Shown in pieces: positions 32,619 to 43,700 of a DNA stretch of 64,000 bases; positions within the stretch are counted from its first letter, which is position 1, and every line of letters starts with the position of its first letter. Location of the stretch: contig JAANDG010000003.1 in assembly GCA_036852015.1 (NCBI GenBank), positions 1,446,001 to 1,510,000 on the forward strand. Reading direction: 5' to 3'. The stretch comes from Pelodera strongyloides. Taxonomy: Eukaryota > Nematoda > Chromadorea > Rhabditida > Rhabditidae. Under the pieces are notes generated by a model. The model was not told the origin of the DNA and did not search any database. It saw nothing but the letters and a program-made list of their open reading frames with translations. The translations under genes were made by a program, and so were the position numbers.

Positions 32619-34711
32619 ATGCGGAGGAACACTCGAGAGGGAATGCGAAGTTTGATTTTTACTTCGTCAGATGATGAGGAGGCGGTGGCCTCCCCTCCGG
32701 CCAGAAGGCAACGACTGACGGCGAAAACACCAGAATCTCGAACCGGTACGTATGTGTTTCTACGATTATAGGGTTCAGCAAACTCTTTTGGTAGTGGTTA
32801 TTTCATTTCCGTATCATCGTTTATACGGGCGCAGCGCCCAAAGGTTGCGTTTCATCCCGGGGTTTCGTCCCCGGCACCCGGCACATTAGTTTGTTAGCTC
32901 GTTTCCTGTTTCCTTTGCTTTCCTCGTATGTTGTTGCTGTTCTAGGCGGACGAGCTTCCGAAACGACTGCCATTGCTGCACGGTTGGTTCTTTCGTTTTG
33001 TTCTTCGTAAACCCTTGACGTGTTTTGGTACTAGTTAGTAGATTTAGTGGACTCGAGCGTTGGTACTATGTGCATGTCGAATGGGTAGATCTTCGAGGTT
33101 TACGAGTGAATCGAAGCAGACTGGATCGTTCGAGCCAGTGTAGACTAATTTATGCCAAATCAGTCGTCAAATTTGTCCCAAAGAGAGTAACAATGTAAAA
33201 GCTGGGATGTGGAAAGTCGTCCAATTCAAATTATGTTCGAACTAGAGGATCCTATTCAATTATCGCACTAAGTGGGCACGTTTTTGTCAAACTTTGATGT
33301 GCATATAAGCATTTCTGTCTCAGGGTTTCCTTTTCTGATTATCTGTTTGTGTAAACTCTTAGTATTTTATTGTAGGTCCCACCAACTGGTTTCTGAGTCG
33401 ACAACGAGCCCGGTCAATTCTGCAAGTACTGATGCGTCGACTGATGGTCGGGGTCAGACACGTCGTCGAGCAGACCGTGGTGAGTGAGGCTTAAAGCGAA
33501 ACACCGGCCGGTTTTTGAAACACCGAGTACGCCAGCATTCTTATACGGCATATGCATAATGCATAAATTAGAATAAAAAATCGAGCAAATTAGCTTACAT
33601 ACGTAAGAAATCAGTTGTCCACGATGCGTTTCAAAAACCGGCCCTTATTTCGCTTTAACTGTCCTTGTTGGTGATGGTCTAATCGTGTGCCGAGGGTTTA
33701 AGTAGTGAGTCGAACTCTCCGTGTTTAGCCCTGCCTTGCCTGTGCTCAAGGGACCCACATAGTTTTTCAAACTAATAAGTGAATGAATAATGGTGCATCA
33801 TTCTTTCTTTTTTTAGTATAAGGACTCGCTTTCGCTTAGCCCAAGTTTATTTCTTTGTTCACGCTTGTTTTTCCGTCTAACTAATCGAGATTGAGCTTTA
33901 ATTCACGATCGGAATTGGTTCTCTTTGCATGCTTTCATTGCGCACTTAGTTCACACTTTAGTTTTTGCATGATGTATGATGCACGGTTTTGCCGAACCTA
34001 GATTTGCATATAAGTATCTCCGTCTAACATTGTAAGGGTATCCTTTTTGACTATTGTATGTTTAAAGCGAATTAGCGGTCGGTACAACAAAAAAATACGA
34101 AAAGAGGAGGAGTAAACAACCATGCGTTTACCGCCGTTTTCAAAAAGCGCATTTTTGGACTTTTACTAGCCAAATTCAAAATATTTTGTCAACATTTCGT
34201 CATTTGGATGCTTCGGAGTGTGTGATCATTTGAAAAGGCCATCCCTCGATTTTTCCAGGGCCGTGCTAGTATTAAAATCGGCAAATCGCCGGAAGCGAAT
34301 TTTCCCATACAAAATCGCAAAAAATGGTTGTTTGAGAACATTTTTATGCAAGACGCACTTATTTGTTTGTGTTTTTATGTTTATTTTCCTTTATAACTTT
34401 TTTCAAACTATTTTTGGTGGAAAAACCCCAAACCGGGTGGTACTTCGCTTTAAATTCTTATTATTTTATTGTAAGAAAGAAACTTGGGCTCTGGCTCTGC
34501 GAGTCCTTATGCTAAAAAAAAAGAAAGAATAATGTACCATTATTTATTTTGACTGCGTATTTGTAACCTGATCATTTGGTTTAAGTTGCGAATGTGGGAC
34601 CTACTGGGAATTTGAATATCTTCACGGGGATTGATTATTCTTATATTCAGCCGGACTCTCGACTCCGTCCCCATTGGTGCGCCGTACCCGACGAACACAG
34701 GAACTGGGCAG
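32619..34711 (+). CDS. 5' exon set of gene D (alternative or separate start)
   Basis: Four exons match the first four of B and C in order and phase (1, 2, 1, 2): 32619-32745 (starts MRRNTREGMRSL and has SPPARRQRL, compare B's SPPARRTRL), 32946-32982, 33376-33479 and 34651-34711. The last one ends in phase 2, which fits the exon at 41270 exactly; joining gives a 585-aa protein in place of the 498-aa form that begins at 40712. The linking intron would be 6.6 kb. These exons may therefore be a distal first-exon set for gene D, or the remains of another paralogue. Region 34712-40711 shows no exon I trust. Confidence 0.5.
33495..33654. mobile_element. TTAA MITE, AAGCGAAATACCGGCCGG family
   Basis: TTAA at 33491-33494 and 33655-33658; ends AGCGAAACACCGGCCGG and AGCGAAATAAGGGCCGG inverted. 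Sits just after exon 33376-33479. Confidence 0.85.
34066..34449. mobile_element. TTAA MITE, 384-bp family, copy 2
   Basis: TTAA at 34062-34065 and 34450-34453. Reverse-orientation near-copy of 6304-6687 with exactly the same length. Neither copy encodes a recognisable transposase. Confidence 0.8.
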
Positions 34712-34839
34712 GTGAGGAACATTGAATATTTATGCATTTTCATTTTCCTTTCGTTGAACCTTGCTTGTTTGTGCCTCTTGGTTGCCGATTGAGGCGTTTG
34801 TGTTCGTATTTTTATTGTGAACTCCCGTTTACTTTTTAA

Positions 34840-34945
34840 AGCGAAATACCGACATGTTTTTGAAACGCATAGTGGACAATTGAATTCTTGAGTATTTATG
34901 CAAATTTAACTCGAATTTAACTCGATTTTTTATGCTCGGAACTCC
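34840..34945. mobile_element. Truncated TTAA MITE
   Basis: Begins TTAAAGCGAAATACCGACAT and TTTTTGAAACGCATAGTGGAC, runs into the family interior, and then stops matching near 34945. No right end found. Confidence 0.6.
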
Positions 34946-36534
34946 GGAACTTGGCTTCATTGGGTATGAATTATGAATATATATTACAAAGTCCCAGGGT
35001 TTAGTTGTGTTGTTTGCGTAACGAAGAAACGAAAACGAAGGAACCAAGTCAGCAGCGTTGTTGTTGTTGGTTTTTGTTTTTCAATCCCGAAATCTCGACT
35101 TTTTCGTGGCTTGGACGGAGGCCAATGTTAGAGAGAGAGCTGTCTGAGTGTTTTGACCGCGCGAACTGGTCAGCTACTTGACTAATCACGTGTACCGTCC
35201 ACATTCTTAAGAATTGCACACAATGCAAAATGTAAATTACTGGTTCTCTCATAGTTAGTATTGAATGTCGCCGAGTTCATCGTTACTCGTTATGCTACCT
35301 TATCCCACTCCAACTCCTTCATAGCATTGTCCTTTTGCCCTACAGCCCGACTTTAAAATATAGAATACTAGATAGTTGATGGCTTGTTCCATAAGTTTAT
35401 TCGCGTTGCTCACTGGCTGGCTCGGTTAGGGATGTAGTCCGCCTCAGTGACTGTGACTAACCGTGATGTGAAAATCATTTTCCTCATTCTGTTAGAGTTA
35501 TAAATTTGTTTTCCCGAATAACCCGTCCGATCCAATCCAGTCTGTTTATTTGTTCACCACTTCACTTCTCTATTACTTTACTTCCTTCAACACAACATTG
35601 ATGTGATTGTTGTGCTCCGCTCCCTTCCCGTCTTTCCTTTCGACTCGGAATTATTTATTTATTTAAATTAAATAACACCGAGATGTGCATCAAATACTAT
35701 GATGAAGAGAAAGCAATGTTCTATTCGATGTACATATAACTAAGTAAGAAACCACTGGTACTGTAGTCGATTAGCTTTCCGAAAATTTTGACCCCCCGAA
35801 AAATAGTTGATCTGTTGATCTGATATGACCCTCTGACCGTGGTTAACTTATGTTGAACTCTCATTGAATTGCACCATTTTCTTGCACAAGACCGAACATC
35901 ACAAGCTCAATGCAATAAACGGATTGTAGGGCCGGGAAATGATAAATGATATAAAGAAATGTAAATGAAAAGGTAAGCTCACTATTTTGTGTATTTTGAT
36001 TTCAATATTATCCAACCATCCCATGCTTTAAAATTGAATCAGTTCGTAATGGAAAACAGGAAAACCATTTCGGTGTCTACAAAAAGCGCGTTAATCTCTC
36101 TGGCTCGAAGAATTGATCTATTTTTCAATGTTTTTTTTGTGCGACTTAACCCTTGCATATTAGTCTCGGTCTGTTCGTATTTTGTGAAACATAACCTTTT
36201 TGTCAAAGTGTGTTTCCAACTATAAAGTTTTCTGTACACAGTTTTGCGAAAATAGCCTACTCCTACTGATGTGAATTGTATCAGGTGGCCTTATATTTAT
36301 TAACCCTTTTTGCAATGGAGTGTGAGTTTTACAATTACAATCACATAGAGGTTGAGTGGTATTCAGTTTAGACACTGTCACATTCTGCCAGTTGTTGCTC
36401 GAGCCTCGAGCTCATCTCTCTCCGCTTACGTCCACTATCTTAACTTTTTTCTTTTCCTGGGCATTCCCCAACTTTAATTTCTCATTCTCATTTCCTCCCC
36501 TTTTCCCTTTCCTTTCCATCGTATTCATTACGTC

Positions 36535-36570
<36 letters not shown>

Positions 36571-37560
36571 ATCCTCACGTATTACACGGTCTCCTTGTGC
36601 CTTCCGGGAATCCCCGGCAGTTATTTTCTCCCTCAGTGTTCGATATTATTGACTGGCTTTCTCTCATCATCGACCCAAAGTCAGCTGATTTGCTGATCTT
36701 CAGCTTTGATAGTCAATCAATAGTCGTATGTGATCCGACCCGCTGACTAGTATTGATTGCTAGTCTTCTATCTGACAAGCTAATCTAATCTGGCTCAATT
36801 GCCAGTTTCACGAAGTCTCGTTTCTGCCTATCGCTCGCTGAGCACCAACTGCCAAGTTCACATGTAGGTCCTTTACTTGTACTTTTGGTTAGTTTACGGT
36901 TAATGATGGTACAATTGTTATGTGTACTTTCATATGATGTAGCATGCATGTGTAAAGCAAATCCTTGATATTGATTGTTATTGGTTATTGGTATCAGTCA
37001 GTCTGTCAGTATCGCTTGTAAACTGAGAATGGTGTGTGTTTGTGACTTATTATTATGAAAGGGTATCGTGAGTGTGAGTAAGCTGGAATTTGGAATTCAA
37101 GTTTGAGTGTTTCTCTATAGTATATGTTTGAGTATGAGTGTTTTTTTGGTACGTGTTTCAACTACACGAGAAACTATTATATGTTATCAAAGGCATGGAA
37201 TCACTTGTTGCTATTTGTAATCATGAAGCATACTACTGCTAGTAGCTAGTACTGGGTGAATTCACATCATTTGGTATTGAGTGGAAAAAGAATGTCACTT
37301 TAAATATATTTAAATATTTATTGCCACATAAAATGTGTGCATCAGTATGATAAAAAGTTGACAAGACCAAGGATGACTCGTGTTTTTAGTGCCCCAGTAG
37401 TTGTGTAGATATTGATATACCAAGTCACAAGGTCTTTGTCTTGAGGACGAACCATTCGACCATTAGGCGATGATGAGGTTGTGAGTCCGAGATTTCGTTA
37501 GCTGTGTCACGAGTCAGAACAGAGTTCAGTTCACTCACGTCTCAGCCGTTCACCCCTTTG
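34946..37560. other. Gene-poor DNA, part of the possible long D intron
   Basis: AT-rich, no exon with convincing borders. Includes the (CT)n run at 36539-36568. Confidence 0.5.
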
Positions 37561-37572
37561 ATTAATGTTTAA

Positions 37573-37746
37573 AGCGAAATACCGGTCGGTTCTTGAAACG
37601 CATCGTGGACAACTGAATTCTATGCTAATTTTTTGCTCGAATTTAGCTCGATTTTTTATTCTAATTTATGTTTATTTGCGTTTGCATACGTTGCATAAGG
37701 ATGCTGATGCGCTCGATGTGTTTCAAAAACCGGTCATTATTTCGCT
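37573..37746. mobile_element. TTAA MITE, AAGCGAAATACCGGCCGG family
   Basis: TTAA at 37569-37572 and 37747-37750; ends AGCGAAATACCGGTCGG and AGCGAAATAATGACCGG inverted. Confidence 0.85.
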
Positions 37747-38345
37747 TTAAATTTAAAATTGCGTAAATGAATCTGTGGTTCGGATTGTTCTTGTTCTAAC
37801 CCAATCAGGGGTACAAGTTGGTCCGTGAAAACACGCACGAACCACCTCCGGAAGCAATTCGAAATTAATATATTTGACCGAAACATGGTGTTTTATTAAA
37901 ACGGTCTATCGCTAAGCTAAAGAAACCACATCCAACCACCTCCATTTCGCAGGGAATTTATACCCCGAACCCAATTGAATGTGAAATTTGTGAAATGTGA
38001 TCCACGTTGTTTTACTCATCGCGCATTGTTTATCTTTGAAAGAACAACCCAATACTAAATAGCCTATCAACTACTGATAAAGTGATTGAGCAATAAAATG
38101 ATTCATTTCCTTGCTCATTCACTTTACTCGAATGATTGAAATTGAACAGACTACAGAAGAACTCTAGTGGTTGTTGACACTTGACTTTACCTACCGAACT
38201 AAATGAAGCCCTTCCTAGCTATAGCATCGTGTTTTAAACGGTAGGCTTTCGAGTTGTTCGTGCTGATTTCTGTTACTGTTTACTGCCGTTCGCCGCTTAT
38301 TGTTCGGTATATTGCAATCATGTGAAGCGTAGCTTCACTCTAGCA

Positions 38346-38465
38346 CAGGCTGTATTCACCAACACGCAGAGTGCGTAGAGAGTGCGAGAGCAGAAGATAT
38401 TCGGAGTGCTCGTGAGTCTAGATAGGGAGGGTTCCCTGTGTGTTGGTGAGTGAATACGGCCTCTG
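38346..38465. mobile_element. Small MITE with GGCCGTATTCACCA ends
   Basis: Left CAGGCTGTATTCACCAACAC, right (inverted) GAGGCCGTATTCAC with GTGTTGGTGAG inside; the right arm has a GTGA duplication. Relative of 24338-24482. Confidence 0.65.
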
Positions 38466-38658
38466 GTCCAGCACTCCTTGCTCTTCGCGTTCGAGAAATG
38501 TTGGTACGTTAACGACTAACCACGGGAACACACATAAACATATTACGAATTGGTTGCTGTTGAATTTTTTATTAACTAGTTGATTTGATATCGATCCGGA
38601 GTCCTGAGCTTTTGTTATTGTTTCTTGAATTGTATCTTGGATCTAGGCGTGATTTCTA

Positions 38659-38732
38659 TGTGTGTGTGTGTGTGTGTGTGTGTGCATGAGTGTGTGTTTG
38701 TGTGTGTGTGCGTGAGTGTGTTTGTGTGTGTG
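38659..38732. repeat. (GT)n microsatellite
   Basis: Impure GT dinucleotide run broken by CATGAG, TTTG and CGTGAG. Confidence 0.95.
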
Positions 38733-39338
38733 ATATCTGATATCCCTCTTGTTGTTGTGAAATTGGCGTCAGCGCTTTGTTCTACCATTGAATCCCCCGA
38801 TTGTGATGTTGTTGTTATTGATAGTTGATGTTCTTGGAGAATTCTCTCAACTGTTTTTGGTCCCAAAGTCCCCGCTACCATATGACCTCGTGTGTCACTG
38901 ACTCATGTCTATTTAGTGTCAATATTTACTTTAAAATATGTAATTGTAGTGCCACTTGGGGCTTGTGCTTGTCCTTTTATTCGTATACCAGACGGCTACG
39001 CCGCGGCCGCCTGAAGGCGTCTTTCCATACTTATGAAACAGCTGAAACGCTGATGAAAATCTTTGAATGAAGTCAACCACAAATTTGTTCTTTTGCATAG
39101 TGAGCTGAGAGTGCTGGCCACCCTTCTTGTAGGCCGGTGGAACATTTTATTTGACTTCCGTAACGCACAGGGTGCTTGCGCCTTGCGCACACTATAGTTA
39201 CTCTTTTATATAATAAGATCGTATATACTTTGTTTTCTTCTATTTCTCAATTTCTTGTTGAAGAATTAGTGGGGGTGGGGGTTACGAATCGGCACTCCGC
39301 ACTGTCTGTGTTGCAGTTATGTAAGACACCAGCCGTTC

Positions 39339-39390
39339 GAAGAGCCCTACGGGCTCTTCTCCGACTGTAGGAATCGGCCTTCGGCCGATT
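39339..39390. other. Two adjacent perfect short hairpins
   Basis: 39339-39359: GAAGAGCCC, TAC, GGGCTCTTC (9-bp stem, 3-nt loop). 39372-39390: AATCGGCC, TTC, GGCCGATT (8-bp stem, 3-nt loop). Both are GC-rich islands in AT-rich DNA, 12 nt apart. They could be part of a structured RNA or a transposon end; no other evidence. Confidence 0.5.
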
Positions 39391-39490
39391 GTTACCCTAG
39401 TTAAAAAAAAGGAATTTCCGCAAAGGTTAAGGACAACTTTCTATTCCTATTATTGTTCTAATTGTAAGTCTCTCTCTCTCCAGGTGTATC

Positions 39491-39600
<110 letters not shown>

Positions 39601-39851
39601 CCTCTGCTACACTATCCCTCGTTCCGCTCTTCTCTGCGTCTCTTTCGTTGTCGTTCATTCCTCTTCTGTATGTTTACCTTCTCTCTCTCTCTCTCCTCTC
39701 TCCCTTACATTCAGACGTCTACAAAGTCATGTATGATTGCGGAAACGTATAATGTGAGTCTTGATCTCCATTTGACTAATGGTACAGGTACTATGCAAAT
39801 TTTGCCATTGAAGGTGCTCTTATGTAGAGCAACGAATTGCCAGCATCATAA

Positions 39852-40075
39852 GCTAGCATAGCTCAACGGGTAGAACGTTGGACTGTTAATCGAGAGGTTG
39901 TGTGCTGCTATGGGTTCGATTCTCGCCAGCGGCAAAGATTTTGTATCTTCTCTTTCTATTGTGAATAGGAAATTTTCTTTATGAAGGGATTTCGTTGTGC
40001 ACATAAAAACAAAATCATAAACAAAGTCTGTGACAAAGTCATAAACAAACTCTTCTCCTTTATATAATAAGATAA
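39852..40075 (+). mobile_element. tRNA-derived SINE, copy 1
   Basis: Head 39852-39934 resembles a tRNA: box A-like TAGCTCAACGGGTAGAACG and box B GGGTTCGATTCTC, ending CGCCAGCGGCA. The acceptor halves do not pair and the anticodon stem has mismatches, so it is not a working tRNA. A shared non-tRNA body follows (TTTTCTTTATGAAGGGATTTCG, then ACAAACTCTTCTCCTTTATATAATAAGAT). 3' fragments of the same body occur at 4062-4172, 39197-39221 and around 44206-44263 (both orientations). Confidence 0.75.
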
Positions 40076-40090
40076 GATCTCGTCCCATAA

Positions 40091-40288
40091 GCTAGCATAG
40101 CTCAGCAGGTAGAGCGTTGGACTGTGAAGCGAGAGATTGTGTGCTGCTGTGGGTTCGAATCCCGCCAGCGGCAAAGCTTTTGTATGTTCTCATTCGATTG
40201 TGAATAGAAAATTTTCTTTATGAAAGGATTTCGTTGCGTGCATACAAACAAAAGACCAAGTAAACTCTTCTCCTTTATATAATAAGAT
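40091..40288 (+). mobile_element. tRNA-derived SINE, copy 2
   Basis: Same layout as copy 1, 15 bp downstream. The tRNA-like head (40091-40173) has box A TAGCTCAGCAGG and box B GGTTCGAATCC, both consensus, and a long variable region (AGATTGTGTGCTGCT) as in class II (Leu/Ser type) tRNAs. The anticodon-loop position reads GTG. The 3' end is again TCTCCTTTATATAATAAGAT. Confidence 0.75.
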
Positions 40289-40711
40289 ACCTTTGTTTTC
40301 TAGCCCTTTTTTAGGGTCCTCAGCGGGTGTCTGTCTGCAGCTTTTACCGCTTAGTATCTATTTGTTGCTCTCCACCAGCTTTCAGTCCTAGTCTTATTTG
40401 CTGTGCCCTTTGTAGTTTCCGAGTTCATGTCCATACCGTCCGATACCGTTTTTTATACTTTGTCATTTTATGCGAGTGTCATTCTTCTCATTCAAACCCA
40501 ATTTCTCTTGTGTCGTGTGTGTGTGCTTGTTTGTTCCCAATGTTCGCTTGCTCGTTATCAGTCGTTTTTTTTAGTTTTACGTTGAGGTTGTCGTCTTTCG
40601 AAGCCGTACGGGTTGCTTATTTGTATTGATTCTTCTAACTACTGATTCTGAGCCAAGGGCTTCAATTTGCTTGAATCGGAGCAACATTTTTGTGTATTAT
40701 ACCCGTAAACG

Positions 40712-43700
40712 ATGGAGTATCAAAGATCGCCTGAGACTGCACAGTCCGAGCGCTTTGAGCGCATGATTCAGGATTTTATGTGAGTTTGTGCGGAGACACT
40801 GATACTGTTGGAGGAAAAGTTATTGTGTTATTCACACACGCTTCTGACTTTTCATCATATCTAGAAGCACTGTGCGATATATTGCATATACGTCTACTGT
40901 AGTCTGCAGTACACGATAGAAACTGGAACTGTACACTGTACACTATGTATAGTATACATTTAGTTGAGGCTAGACGTTTGCTATACATGATAAAACCAGA
41001 TGCACTTAGAGGTTGTTTTCATAATTCTCATAACTGCGTGTTAAGTCATAAATAACCTTTAAATATTCAAGGTAAGGAGTAAGGCATGTTTTGCATGAGT
41101 CGTATGCTATCTATGCTTACTGAGTTACACCTTTTTCATTTTGGGTTCTGGTATATTTATAGCAAGCAAGACAATTTCGGAGAACTCAGTTTCACCCTTT
41201 CAGAGGAGCCAGGGCCGGGATTCTATTCCGCTTTAGATTAATTATAATTTATTATTATAATGGTTTCAGGAACCGTTTGCTGTCGGAGGATGATACCCCG
41301 GCTGAACGCGTAAATAACGATGCGACGAACAGAGCCGGTAGAAGAACTAACTCAAGGTAACTCAAATTTTCTATCCCCTTGGATAAAATTTAGAGCGCAA
41401 CGTAACGTGCGTAAGTCATGCATACAAACAAACAAGGTCCCAACTTTATAAAATAAGAATATTATTATTAAAGGCCCGTTTTCTCCTCATTGACGACATC
41501 GTTGACCAAAGAGGAGCAAGAGCGTCGAGATGCCGAGTTGGCAAGAAGACTTCAGGAGGAGGAGGATAGGGAGGCCGCGAACAGAAGGCCCGTGGAACCC
41601 ACGCTCACCGCAGAACAACTTGGTGAGGAGTTTTTGGCCAAGGGAGCTAGCTTATTGGGAAGTCTCTAAGTTATCTATGGTAAGGTAATTAGAGGGGGGA
41701 GGTTCTTCTTAGTTGAGTATTGTTTTATTAGATCATGGTATGGTTTCTGGGTGTAAATGAGGTGTTTAGTAGTTTAGCATGTGAATAAATGGATGTTTCA
41801 CTAAAATATATAAATTTGCAATGTTAGCTTCCGGAGATTGTTAACAGTCCGTCCGTGTTTCTTGACATGATTTTTCGCACGAATTTCCAATTTCAGTTTG
41901 GTACTTTCTGTACGTGAGTGAGTATGTTATATCATTCAACAGACTTACTCAATTCCTTGCTTCTGAAAAAAATATGATTTCAGTGTAGTAAACAGTAAAC
42001 TGTAGTTTCTTCCCTGAGTTTTTTTATTCGTTTAGCGGCCATCTTGTCGCCATCTCCAGTGCGTGCCCGTCCTGCGGCCGTAGTTTACCCGGACCCGGAT
42101 GCTGTCGCCGCTAGACATGGGCGACGATTGACCGTGCGATTGGCGTTGCAAGGCGCTGGCGCTCGTGCCGCTCGCGGGCCACTTCACCATCCGACGCTGA
42201 CTAGCAGTGATGAGGACGACATGGAGGATGAGGTGGTGTTTTTGAATTTTCTATATTATTTTTTTTTCACTTTCGTTTTTGGCTTAGACAACTTTAGTAA
42301 CATGTCAGTATTGTCGGAAATTCTACTACGGAATAATTGGTTTAAATTTGCTGTATCTTTTGTTACATTGTGTCATTCACTAATTGAAGTATGTATTTTT
42401 CCATAACATATCGCACAACAGACTCAGACTCTGCGAAGTATGAAATCTTTAATTTGGCGGAATTGACTCTTAACTTTGTATGTGCATTCCAGTTTGTTAA
42501 CCGGCGACATTCGACACCTATTGTGCAGCGCAGGAGACGGGCTGTGCGGAATGTCGAGGTACGTTTTCAAATAAATAAATAATGCTGAAAACAAATCAAA
42601 ACATCAAAACAGGCTCTGAGGGTTTCACATTGGTGGATGTGGATGATGTATATTTTGCTGACTCTTTTCGTGTTGAGTTAACAGGTTATGAAGACCTACT
42701 ATTAAATCGGGTAGATTCGCCGACTGAGGCAACCCGGCCCTGCTCGTGTGAACCGTGTTTCTGGGTTCTATTTCAGATATTTCAGATAGACTTTCAATTT
42801 CAGATTGCCGATCGTGTAGTTGATGATGATGAGGATGATGATGACAGCAACAGCAACATGGATGTCGAGATTATCTCGGCCCGTGGAAGAGCCGAGGTTT
42901 GCAACTTTACTGACTGACTTATGGTAATTTAGTGACAATCCCCCCTGGTTATTTATACCTACCAGACACGTCTGGCTGTTGTGTAGCCAGCGTGCAATGC
43001 GTGTTTTTGTGTATACAAACATGTGAAATGAAGGAAAGAACTATACATAATTGTACATGAACTGAAAATCAGGAGAAAAATGTGAAAGCAGTTCTCCAAT
43101 ATGTGAGTCTGCGCTTCACAAACATACACTTTACTAACTCTTTGTTTCTTTTTGCCAGGTTGCCGCTCGCACACCGGCCAATCGGTCGCTCGTTGAGTTG
43201 AGCAGCGACGACGACGTTGTGCGACGGCCACCACCCGATGTAGCGCGCCCGGTCGGAAGCGATCTCGACGATGCTTACGATGGAGAAATGACACTCAATG
43301 TGGGTTTAAGCGGTATAACATTCGGTTTTGAATCATATTCTGTGCGTTGCATTCTTGTGTAGTGTGCTCGAATTACTGCGCGATTTTTTATTCTAATTTA
43401 TTCCTTTTTGGTTCTTCGCCGGCGGTTTTTATATTTTCATCAATTCCAACATATGAGAAAGCAGTTGTGTGGCTACGTTTCAAAAACTGGCCTTTCCATT
43501 ATATTTGCTAAGATAAGTACATCAGTTATTTGGGAGGTTAATTGTCATCTGTTATAGACTACCAATGTACCAATGACTGGTGCAGCTTATGGTTTATAGA
43601 CAACGTATGGTATGAGGTGTTGTGGAGTGTAGTGTGTATGTGATTCCGGATGGGGGTTGGAGCCTGGTTAAACGTTTTTCTAGTTACTGGGTCTGGAATT

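Noticed and set aside
40091..40173. Functional tRNA with GTG anticodon
   Set aside because: Acceptor halves GCTAGCA and CAGCGGC do not pair and the anticodon stem has mismatches. It shares a non-tRNA body with the neighbouring copy, so it is a SINE head.
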